Source: Ophthalmolycus amberensis (taxonomy: Eukaryota; Chordata; Actinopteri; Perciformes; Zoarcidae). From it: a stretch of DNA of 64,000 nt. This document shows, one piece after another, positions 34,901 through 46,900 of the stretch (the first letter of the stretch is position 1; every line of letters begins with the position of its first letter). The notes under the pieces were generated by a model. It did no database searches. It had not been told where the DNA came from and was given only the letters and a program-made list of their open reading frames with translations. The position numbers and the translations under genes are program-made. The stretch spans positions 62,001 to 126,000 of the forward strand of contig JAFEUB010000896.1 in the NCBI GenBank assembly GCA_024529925.1, written 5' to 3'.

Positions 34901-37900
34901 GTGTGTGTGTGTAAGTGTATAGTTTATAGACCGTATCTGGGATTCCCGGTCAGTAATGTATGAAAACCACGACGACTCCAAAACTCCCGACTAGATGACA
35001 GGAAGTTGTGTACAGTACAGCTATCTGCTGACTTTGAAAGTGGTGTAGTGTGTACTTTGCTTAAGGAAAAGTCTGCTGGCTGCTCGACCAATCCATGCAG
35101 TGTGACATGCCACAGGCATCCAGTACGTGACCTGTCCTAGAGCTGCTCAGTGAACAGCTTATTTTTGTAGATTACAGCACACTTGTAACGCGCAGCGGAA
35201 GGATTCATGTTTTGTTTTTGTTGATGAGTGAATCGTGATCTATTGGTGAGGCCAGTGAAGATTCACACCACTACTACATACTGTTTCTGGAGACGCAAAC
35301 GATTTATAAACATCTTGTCATGAAAGACAAATCACAGCCTCAGAAATGTTAGCAGTTAAATAAGCAGTTATGTTGATCAAATATATCATGAGTATAAAAG
35401 TGTATTGATACTTAATTTCAGAGGAAGGCACAAACTTTTCACATTTCACTCAAAGAACTGATCTCAAAGTTGATTCCAGTGTTAAACATTTGATTGATTC
35501 GGCCTTTTTAAGCAAACATAAGCTAATGATCGACTTGTTTCAATTAAGTCCATCTGAATCCAGTTATAACACACTTTTTTGGAAGCGGAACTTTAACCCT
35601 GAACACAAATAAAAACACATGACATCCGACATCACGACTAGAGTATGTTTACCTGTCATCAGTGCGCAGTCCGGCCTCCCAGGTCCCATACTGGCTGTCA
35701 GTGTCACGGACCGGTGTTCCCGAGTCCTTCCCCTCCTCCTCGTCGCCACTGTCACCTTGCTTCTGCTGCACCTGAAGGCAAGAGAGAGGGAGAAATATGA
35801 ATAAATGAGGAGGAATCAAACAGGAACAGACCAGTTTGAGTGACACCAACATTGCAGCAGCTCTCACTTGACGCTAGACATCTGAACTTCAGTTAAGTTC
35901 GGTAAATATTTGTGCATTTAGCTTTGTATTGCCGAGTCAAGCTCAAACAGTAGTTGGGTAATCGATGTCATCAGCGCTACTGAAGAGCAGTGTTGCTGCA
36001 TCCCGTCGAGCTCGAGCAGCGGTACAGTAATGAAAAGGTGAACGGATGAGTTAATGGAGTGGGTGATCGAGTGTGTGTTTGCGGTCCACTGAACCGTGCC
36101 TCTTTTAATGAGGCTGGTACAGAGGACATACTGTCTCAAAAGCACACAGGGCCCACAGAGGCACGCCTGCTCATGAACTGATAACCATGGCCTATATAGG
36201 GGAAAAACATGAGAAAACCCTTCTGTCCTCAGATGTTGCCTGAGGGGTGGACAGAGAAATGTGATACACCTGGCTCTGTGATTGCCCAGGTTCCTAGACT
36301 GAGAGCCGTGCACTAGTGATGTTTATGTGTGCAGTGGGTCAGAGTTCTCAGTGTTAGAGCTTCATGAATGCTATCCTTGTTTTCTTTGTGTTTCCGAGAG
36401 CAGCGATACAACAAGAGTACTTCAAAAAAGGAGCGCAAACGAGACAATGAATAAGAAAGAAGAGCGCAACTGTGGTTTGAGGGAACACAAGATAGCGTGA
36501 GAGAGAAACAGCAGGGCCGGATGTCATTCATCAGCTGAGCCCTTCCTGACAGGAAAAAATAAACCAGAACAGTGAGCATAACATTCATCATTGCTCCCTG
36601 CATCAGAGAAAGCACTTGTTCTCAACTTCATCCTCTTCTCAAGGATTTACCGCACTCTGCACTTTTCTCTTTGACATCACAGGGTCACGCCACTTACCCT
36701 TAAATACACACACACTGAAGAGTCCTTCCATTGACAATGAACAATACCCCCCGTCCAAATCAGACATATTAACCATATACTCCACTTATCTAGTGATCTT
36801 GGAGTCAATCAAATGCTTATTTAGCTAGATGAGTAGGTCTCTGTAGCTTATTCTTCCTCAAAGAATAAGCTACAGAGAAAGATGTACGATAGTCCGAACT
36901 ATAGAAACATTCGTGAGTGGCTCGCTACAGTATCGGAACAGAAGCTACAGATCAATCACATCTATTGCATGGCTGCTGATCTAATAAGGCTCTTTGTTAT
37001 ACGAACAAAAACAATCTCACCTTCACCTATGGAAGTCGGGCTGTCAGGATATGAAATTTCCACTACACAATTTTAATAATCAAAAGAATTCACGATAACA
37101 ATTTTATCGCTATATCTAGAGAGCATTTTGAAAAAAAAAAAAAAAAACTTGACTTGGTGGAGGTAGACAAAGCAAGAACGGTAAGAAATGGAAATGATTT
37201 AAGAGGCACTAAATTATTTATACAATATCATCACAAGTGTATTTCAACATATCGATATATTATATATTTAAAATATCACGGTCATCATAAATAATGGCAT
37301 CTCGCAACACGTCTAGTTGGAAGCAGCCCGGTCGATCGGAAAGGTTTAAGACGAGCACTTCAGTTAAAGCATCTGGCTCTGAAAACACCTCTCTGACAGC
37401 TGAATTAAAAAGGGCTGCCACAGACAATTTCTGGATTTTTCAAAAGTCATGCAGTCGTGCACATTTAATGCAGAAATTGAACAGGTGTGCAGAGGTATGG
37501 AAGTTTCAACATACACTTGGTATGACGTCATTACTCTCTCTTCTACCTGTCACTGTACACTGTTGTAAAAATGCCAAAAAATCTTAAAGCCAGGTCTCGT
37601 AAAAATGCTAGCGAAAAAAAGATTCCTATCGTGCGTGTGTGTTGCTCAACCTAAACACACCCATAACACACCCTCACCTGAGCAGCACACAGGACAAACA
37701 TTGCCTTTGCTGGAACATGTTGAAGAGAGGCCTCAATACACAGCAGCTAGAAGAAACGACTTATGGCCGCCCGCTCAAAGCAGTCGTAAAGCCTTTTAGA
37801 GGCTCTTTCAAAATCTCATACCATTTATTATTCAGTGACATTGGGGCCTTTAGCAGCCTCAGCACTGTACCTCAATTAGACTCTTTCTACTTTCTCTTTT

Positions 37901-40900
37901 GATGAAGCCTGCATTAATCTACAGACAGGTTTATTGGCCAAACAATTACAACAACAAAAAAACTTTTCAGCACCGAGATTATTCCATTGCTCTGCTGAAT
38001 GGACACACACACACACACACACAGGTGTAGGCTCTGCTATCAGCCACAAACAAGGAGAATGTGGTTGGTTTTGGAAGCAAGGTCTACTGAAGCAACAGGT
38101 CCAATAGCAATGATTTAAATCTGTCAGGGGAGAAGGCTTTTCCCTTAATAACATTAGCAATTGCCAGCTTCCCCGAGACAGGAAGGGTGTGTTCGAGGGA
38201 ACCGACATAACAAAGAGCGGATGAATGGAAGGTTGAAGGAGAGAAAGGGCTGATCACTAAATAGGGGACAATCTGAGGAGGAAGGGGCTCGATGGAAGCC
38301 TTGGAAACTACTGCTTGATAACACACCGATCATCGCAGAGTGCCACACACAACCCGACGACACACTTGCACAGGATGGAGAAACTGCGGTCTATGGACTG
38401 CTTCAACCTCAACGGTTAAATGGAAGTGTTCCTTGAAAAGGGAAGGGCTAACCAGAGCAGAGAACACAGTGGGCAGATATATACACGTTTACATGAACAA
38501 AGCATCCAAAACACTAACTCACAACCGTGTTAACAGCGCTGTTGAACAATGTGTGTGCAATTTGTGTCAGTGTCAGTGTGTGCATGTGCTAGCTTCACAT
38601 CAGATCTTTCAAACCGTAGAAATGTCTGTTAAGGTGTGCACATGCCTCAGTATTGCAGCGAACGTCAACATACAGCTGACTGCGACTGTATCGCGGCTCA
38701 TGCTCGTGTTGTGAGCTTCTCCGAGTTATTGTAAATGACCATCTCAAGTACTGTGAGATCATTAAAAGACATGAAAATACATTCAATCGTACCATTACAC
38801 TGGCAGTACGCCACCGCTCCCCACTCATCTGCTCTCATCACTCTGGGTAGGGCGGAGTGGGAAAATATGCTCTGCGTGCACTAATGTACACAGCAGTAAT
38901 CAATATCAATATCCTACAGATATTCAAAACAACCGCTCCCACAAGCACTGATCTCATTTCAACAAATGGGCATTCTAGCCGCATGTCAGAGGGCTTACAT
39001 TGAGACGAACTCTGCTCGGCAAACGAAACAGCACGTGTTATTCTTTCATTACATACGTGGTTCATACAGACACAGGGCTCAAGGCTGTACAACGCGTCTC
39101 GTAAGAACAGAGGGAAAGAATGTAAAGACCTGACTTGGCTTAACAACTCTACTCAGAGGGCACTGGATCCGACTTAAAGGATTATTCTCATTTCTTTCAG
39201 CCGGGTGATGTTTTCCTGCTTTTTGCCAATATGACAATTTTTTGAGTTGCATTCGCGTCTCCTAACTGACTCCAGATCGATGCTTCTCCAACTTGTTGGC
39301 AGTGCCGTTACAGGTAATAGCTGACCCCAAAGATGGTTTAAAGTTACAAAGCAGAAATACACACCAGTTACACGTCTATACACAGTTATAATAAAACTAG
39401 TAATAACAGCAAGTAAACAGTCACCGTGACATTTTAGTTATAAAATCTATCTTATACTTTAGTGATGCTAACATACTTCTCACAGACGGGTTTGTCCAGT
39501 CATCAGGTCACACTGGTCGCCCCCAAAATAAATAGCTATGATTGGTGGAGTTTAACAGTGTTCTTTGAACGTCCAAATCCCAAAATCATTTATCAATTTT
39601 TAGTCCACGAGAATCTACGGCTGATATTTCTTGACCTGTCGCAACTTTTTAAATGAAATTCATAGTTCTGCTGGTGGGATAATAACATTTCACTTAACTT
39701 GCTTTCGGCATATGCTGCTACTGCATGGACATTTCATTAAGATTTCCATCATCTGCTGTAATGTTAGCCAAAGCTATTCAAAGTAACCCAATACCAAAGA
39801 CATGACTGTGGCGACACATATCAGAGCTATTGTTCTCTTCCAGCATCTGTGAATGCGTTATGTTGCAGTTGTCACTGCATAGTGACAGCATAGTATCTCT
39901 ACTATAAATAGTAGAGATGTCCTAGACCCATGTCCTAGACCTGCTCTTAAAATATGTTTTACATTTTTATTTTATTTATTATTTTTTACTTTTCTCTGTG
40001 TATATAATTTATTGACCCTAGGGTCACATTGTGTTTTTTATGCTTTTAAATGTCTGCTCTTTGTGATATTATTGTCTGTGAAAAGCGCTATATAAATAAA
40101 TTCATTCATTCATTCATAAACAAACATGTTTCACATAGTCTGCATCTCTGGACATACAGACCTGTTTTAACAATTTTGTAATCAGGATAAAAATTTAAAA
40201 AAGGGTCGTCTCATTCCCACATCCCTCGCCTCCTCTCGTTGCTTTCCTGGCTATGTGTCCATTACCATTCAGCCATCACGGACCTCTTACTGTCATTCAT
40301 CCACTTAACACTGGCCCGGTGGGGAGGCATGTTTCTCCCAGAGACCACAACCACAGTTGATGGTGTTTCAGATCTAACAGGACATGCCAACACAACAGAC
40401 GACATGAAAACACCCCTTATCTTAAGGGTTGTGACTCATGAGGTGTTGGACGGTAGTTCAGCAAACAGGCGTAACCTAAAGATAGGCACAACTTCTCTGT
40501 AATGCATCCATAATATCCCTACATGGATTTCTACTATCGGTCCTTTATATAGAGCACAGAGCAGGTTGGATATCAGGGTGGAGACAAGTGATAGGAAGCC
40601 AAGGAATCACATTTGTGTCCCCTTGTGACATGATGAACCAGTACAACCACAGCTTTGATAAACAAAGAGATAGAGAGAGAGGTTTACATTGCGCCAAGAA
40701 CAATGTAAGACTGAGAGGTGCTGAACGCATAGAAGGAGATAGAGGAGACCAGGCAGGCAGATTGATGAGTTCTTGACATGTTTGGCTGGAGACCAAATAG
40801 TTGACGAAGGAGCAGCTGTTACCACAGTAACATTACAGAGCTGCACGGACATTGCTGCAAAAAATGACTTGAATTCCACTTGTGCTTTATATAACTTCAA

Positions 40901-43900
40901 CAGATGTTAAAGTAATACTGCTGGGCACATAGCTGACCGACTCTACGGGTCAGTTCAAGTATGAATCGCATTTGTGCCTGGCACTTGCGACTATAGTTTG
41001 TTGTTGGCATCAGAGGTGAGCTGTGTGTACTGGTGCTTCCCTGGTGTGTGTGTGTGTGTGTGTGTGGTCTTACAGAAGTGGGGGTGTTGGGTGCGGTGCG
41101 CCTGCGTAAGGACAGACGTTGCTGGCTGCGCAGCGAGAACCTGCGGATGGACTCCCTGCTGCGAGATGCCAGGGAGCGCAGGGAGTTGGTTCTCTTGAAG
41201 TCCCCCATCCCGTCTTCTCCCTGGCCTCCCCTCTCCACGGACAAAAAGCCTAGTGCCCCGTGAAGGGAGCGACGGACGTTTCCCACCCATCCTGACATCT
41301 GAGACTGGGCCACTGACAGCTTGTCCCCCAGATACTCCATCACGACCCACTGCTGTCAAGACTTGGTGTGTCAGAATGGAGTTTGTGAACCGTGACTCTT
41401 GCCGTTATTATCGCAGCAACAGAGAATCATTAGCGTCTAGCTATGTTTAGGGACAGTGTCGTAGGTATTCACTGGAGTGTGCTGCTGGGTCAATACTGCA
41501 GCAGTGAGGACGGTGACAGAGAGAACAACACGGCTCAGCCAGTCCAATGTGGGGATGTTGATGGTGTCTGCTGCTTACAGCACTGCAGCAAGAACAACGA
41601 CAGTCAGTCCCTGACCGTTACAGGACTGAGCGACTCCTCAGTTTCACTTTCTGCAGTGCAGTCCCAATGGAGCCGTTGGGACTCTGTTTCAACTCATCAC
41701 GGTCAAGGCTCCAGCCTTCCGGCCTGAACTGAATAGCGAAGCTTTCTAATGCCTATTTCAATGCACACAAGATATGCTAGCTATGATATGTGATGGCAAA
41801 ACAACCCAGTGGGCACGTAAAGGTTAGGCCAGCACTTTCTATTAGTTAAGCAGGGCACTACTCTATGAGACAGCCTAAAACACTGCTGCACTATCTACCA
41901 ACAGTACAGAAAAGACAATAATAGAACCACATCCTCAACATGCTGGTTGTGTTTTGGCCCAACATTCAGCTCCACTGTGCTAATAATACTTAGTTTCTTT
42001 AACACCGCTCTGACACCTCTGCCAATTCTCCAGATGTGAGACACTCTGTACTAATCCCAGCCTCAATTACAGCCGAACCGACAGCGCTCCCAGAGCTGTC
42101 GCTGATGCGTCAACCCCAAAACAAGGCCCAGGTTAAAAGTTGAAAAAAAAAATCCATCCATCCAACAAGACTACATCTCCACGGTGCCAGACGCTGTTGC
42201 GAGCCTCCGGCGAAAGGCTGCGAGGGGAAATGGTGCAGGACAGCTGGTGGCGAAAGGAAAGCTGCTGTAGTCATTCGTATTCCATAAGGAAAAAGCAGAG
42301 GGCAATCCACGCAGTGCCAAAACAGAGGAAAACAGCAGAGAGCACTGTGGTGAGGAAGTCAAATCCAGAGGAGAAACGAGGTACAGGGAGGAAATGTTTC
42401 TCTCCTCGCCTTTTTCTGCAGGTACGGGCAGGTAGGAGAAAATGCGTCAGCAGTGCTGCTCTCTGTTCTCAGCGCTATAGGACTCACCGTCAAGGAGAAA
42501 CTGGGTGGAGAGAGGGAGTGTGGAGCGGAGTCAGGGAGCGAGAGAGAGAATGGGAGGTCCCTGATACAGAGCGGGAGGGAGAGAGGAGGGTGATATATGT
42601 TATGCGGTGCTCTATCGCTCAAGCCTGATTCAGTTGCAGGGCAAGACAGTGAAGTGTCACAGCCACAACAGAGAGGCAGTGGAAACAAATAGGATGAGAG
42701 ACGCTATGACACAGCATCTCCGTTCCAAACAGAAAGAGGAAGCTACAGAGAACGTGGGGATTACAAAGTGTGATCAGACAGGAATGAGCACAAGTGCATG
42801 AAAAGAGACAACTATTAATCGATTGATTGGGCATGCATGAGAGATAACAGAGAAACAACAGGTGTGGCTCGACCAGGGAAGGGAGTTTGTGCGTTCATCA
42901 ATCAGTTTTGCCAAAAAAGCAGGAATCAGTCGAGTGAATGTTTGTTCAAATCTTGCTTAGAGTCAGACTCATACAAACAGCAGAACAGACTAGAAAACAC
43001 TTCCAGCTTAATCTCTGATGTGGTACCGGTGAACTGGTAACCCGAATAAAGCCACAGCGGGCGACTCCAGACACACTTCAGAGCGTTAACCTCAGAGCAG
43101 ACTGGGACAGCTCATTCAAGCTGAATCCTTGTCCACGCATGCCCCCTACAGGTAATCTGATTAACTTTCCTCTGAAGTGCTGCGCTAAAAAGGCAAGTCA
43201 GCTGTGAGGTTCTCAGTTTCCAACAGCACACAAGCTGACCTCTCTCACCGACTCCTCAGCCTGGGAATGGCTGCCTCTTCTGGGGGGGGGGGGGGGGTAC
43301 TACTAAGGACGAGGTGACACAGCCTGAAGAAACTAAATGACTCGCCTGAAGCATCTGGAGGTTACAGCAGGATTAGTTACAACAACATAATTATTTTCCT
43401 GTAGCGAGTGGTACCAAAAATATATTACTATTTTACTCATATTCCGTCTTCTCGATGTGATAATTGAAATAATGCTCAAAATGACTGCTGAAAAAATGAA
43501 TTTACTACGTTAATACATGATTTCTTCAGTAAAAAAAGTGAAACAATTGCTGGTTCCAGCTTCTCAAATTAGAAAATATTCTGCTTTTCTCATTAAAAAA
43601 ACAAACAAAATCCTTATAAATGGAAAGCTTTTGAGTGGTTGGAGAAAGAAGAACTAGAAAAATTGTAGATGTTAAATTGGAAATTTTCCATAATTTTATG
43701 AACAAATAATGAACAAATTGTGCCTCTTTATCCAGAATCAACTGTTACCATAAACGTCACCTCCATGAAGTGAGTCATGGCTTCTCATCACTTCCCCTCT
43801 TCCGCTGACATCATCAATCTGTGCGCAGCCCCGACTAGAAACCCAAGCAGCTACCACACAAAGGAGATGAAATAGGACGCAGCTTAAGTACACAGAGCAT

Positions 43901-46900
43901 GCTGTATATATGATAACTGTACCTACCATTCAGTATTATACAAGAGGACATATGTATACGTCTGTAACAAGAGAGTTGTGTGGTCACTTACCCAGAGACA
44001 GTGTGGAGTCAGGCAGCATGACCACATGTACAACACTAGCTCTCAGCCCGGTGCCCATCTCTGCTCTGCCGCGCTCTGCAGCCTCAGAGCCTCCGAACTT
44101 AAACCAATGATGTCACCGCACAACTATTATCTCATCTGTCCGATGAGTCTTCCACCAGTAAATACACGGCAGGAAAATCCATCATATCTGAAATCTGCCA
44201 ACACTGATATATTTGGGCTAGGGAGGCACCGATCCAACTTTTTCAGTCCCGACAGACACCTGGGCTTTGGGTATTGGACCAATACAGAGTACCGATTTTA
44301 TACCAGCGTTTAATCAATAAGCTGTTTGGCTCTCTGTGTGGAAGAAACTGAGATCATTCTTCTCTGTGTAAGGCAACATCAGACTTGACTTAAACATTGC
44401 TTTAAAACTAAATGTAACAAATAAATACACATAAATGTACTGAATTGCTATTTATTCAACTAATGGCAGCCAATACCAGATTGGCTTATTGTCACCGATA
44501 CTCAATCCAGCAATTTGAGTCGGTATTGGACCGATATTCGATATCAGTACCGGTGAATCTAATTTTGTCAAACATTATTTGTAATTTCTGTAAATCCTGA
44601 AGCCAAATTCTCTACAGCATGTGTTCTGGGCTTTTGCTCAGAGGCGTTTATTTGTCTACGATGCAGTCGGGCTGGACCCCAACATTCAACTATTAGGACC
44701 TTCACTCGTTGGGTAGATGTTTGGTTTCAATTTTGGGATTCAGATATTAAAATCATAACAAAAACAATAATAATCATATAAATAATTTTTTGTTGCAGCT
44801 CTGTGTGTGAGATTTATTTTTCTAAAATAGTGTAAAACATATTTTTACACCACACACAATATCCTGGTGAAATTCAGCCGTGACATGAGGCAGCTATTTG
44901 AATAACAAATGCCTGTATTGGAAATAAGCAAAGTCACACACTGTTAAATGTACTCGCATACGTACATGTGTGTGTAAATGTGTGCAAACTGAGTTATCGG
45001 CATCACAAACTAGACCATGGCTACGAACGCTCAATAAAGGAGAAATCCCACATTTTAAGTGTGAGGAGGTGGTAGTGTAATGCAGCACTGGAATATATTT
45101 TATCTTATTGAATAATATCATTATAGAAACATGTCTCTTTGGAACAGTGTGTATTCATTTGCCTGCTGCTGCCTTTTAAAAGCACACCAGATGATCGTCA
45201 TCCAGCTTATTTCAAACCAAAAAACACACCGAGAACAGCAGTGGGTAACTGCTGACATCAGGAAGGGGGACAACTAAGTCAAGCACAACCACTAGATGGT
45301 GGCAGTACGCTCTGTATCATGCAGTGTACAATTATGAGACACAACAAAGTGTACTTCTGGTTCCATAGAGGAGGAGGAGGCCTTCCACCTGGGCCGACAA
45401 TTACAGTCTCCATGACAAAGAGCCACCTGAGCCCAACCCTGCATATCAATAAGCCCTGTACATGCTTGAATACAGATGATAGATCTGTGTATGGAAAGTG
45501 TGTGGTTGCAAATATCCTGAATTACAGGCCCGAGAGGATTTTTGTCCGCCACTTTCATGCGATGGGTGAAGGAGAGTCTCGTAGGCCGCGCCATCAACAT
45601 TAGTCACCGACTCTTTACCACCGCAGCACAACAGCATGCAAGCCGTCACCGGTCAGTCAAGTAACTGCATTCCTCTACCTTCTACCTACGTCTGTAACAC
45701 ACACACACACACGTACGTACACACACTCCCTCTCGAAGACAAACATAATATTGCTCACACTCACAGTACAAACACAAGTGCACACAGATTTCCCTCCCTG
45801 TTTCCACAAAGCTTTATGACAAACATTCCCAAATGAAAACAGTGATTATAATAAACAGCTCACAGCCAACCATTAAAACGAAGCAAAGACTCAGGAGGCA
45901 GTTCCTCGTCTCATTGTGTTACATCTGTTGCAGAGGGCGAGCAGCAGCCAGACTCACCCAGCTGTTGCCGTCCTGCTCTCGGTGGGCGCTGCGACTCCTG
46001 ATCCTGGAAAGGCTTCTCTGCAAAACGTTGCTTGAAGGAGCTGATCGCCGGGAAACACTGCGAGACCGCATCCTGTTCAACTCCTAACACACACGCACGC
46101 ACACACGGGAACCAGAGTCAACTTCCTATCATATCACCTTGTAAACATACGTCTTTGAACATGTTCGCTACCATGCTGGATGCTGCTGTGTATTGGGAAT
46201 CTCTGAGAGGTATTCATAACTTGTGGAATATTTATTACGCACAACTGTATCAAAGTAATCTTGGACAACTGGGAGAGGGAGAGCATGCATGCGGTCACTC
46301 TTCCACCGCTCAAGCAGACACACACAAACAGCACAGTCCCCCCTGAGGTTCAGACGTATGACTTAACAGAGAATCAGCATATACTGTATGTTAATGTTGC
46401 TTTACAACAATGTTATGATAACTTCCAAAAATGCCATGCAATATGTAGTGTACATTTAATACATGTTATGTAAATTGTAAAAATCTATATTTGGTATCCA
46501 GCAGACATGTAAAGGCAGAAGATAATATTAGTTCAATGAAAGGAAGAAATAAATGGAAATGCTGGAACAGCCCTTTCTGTCCAACTATAAGTTGCTCACT
46601 GGTGACACAGCTTAATAACACCAGTATATTCAGAACTATGAATTATCATTTGTTAACTGAATATATATTTGTAGAGATTGAATGACTCTTTTATCTCTGA
46701 ACCGTTCTGCTTTCTGGGATTTCAACGTATTCAATGAGCACATTTCATTCCAGACAAACTCTATGTGCTTTACATTTAAAAGAAAAAAACAAATAAATGA
46801 ATTAATTGCATTCAAGTAAACATCACGCATATGCAACACAGTAGTGTAACAATAACTAAAATCACAGACTGACACACACCACCTACACACATGCACACAT

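Larger units (their letters stand above)
31929..35771 (-). other. Tankyrase-binding-protein-type C-terminal domain exons
   Basis: Six phase-consistent exons: 35653-35771 (VQQKQGDSGDEEEGKD, DSQYGTWEAGLRTDD), 33113-33272 (TPATPSSESNLSPSPRKPTS), 32750-32906 (TALLDTSALRSRAQLGKKRA, EDWLYTDST), 32396-32526, 32110-32252 (AQLKKRGDSDNQIDGS) and 31929-32004 (SPQWLKELKSKKRLSQYDND). The SALRSRAQLGKKR and LFPGMDPSALKAQLKKR strings and the terminal WLKELKSKKR are the recognisable domain signature. Confidence 0.8.
35772..41073 (-). other. KIAA1671-homologue intron, 5.3 kb
   Basis: No exon supported on either strand. It contains a perfect 18-base hairpin at 36838-36878, a poly-A run near 37131-37147, a (CA)n tract near 38001-38022, a short inverted repeat at 39895-39918 and a LINE-like tail at about 39945-40118. 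A (GT)n tract at about 41042-41066 abuts the 5' splice site of the upstream exon. Confidence 0.6.
41353..45957 (-). other. KIAA1671-homologue intron, 4.6 kb
   Basis: No exon supported. It contains a poly-G run near 43281-43297, a degenerate MITE-like repeat at 44215-44570, a CTCF-like motif near 45289, and (AC)n tracts near 45700. A purine-rich stretch on the plus strand near 42140-42628 gives an open frame without domain character. Confidence 0.6.

Noticed and set aside
37294..37587. Plus-strand open frame of 97 codons in a KIAA1671-homologue intron
   Set aside because: No homology recognised, and short frames of this size are common by chance.
42140..42628. Plus-strand open frame of 162 codons
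   Set aside because: Its length comes from purine-rich low-complexity sequence lacking stops; no domain character.
45911..46102. Alternative frame through exon 45958-46083 (GVEQDAVSQCFPAISS)
   Set aside because: It would splice into a stop or a non-protein-like frame downstream; the SR-rich frame joins QWVVMEYLGDK cleanly.
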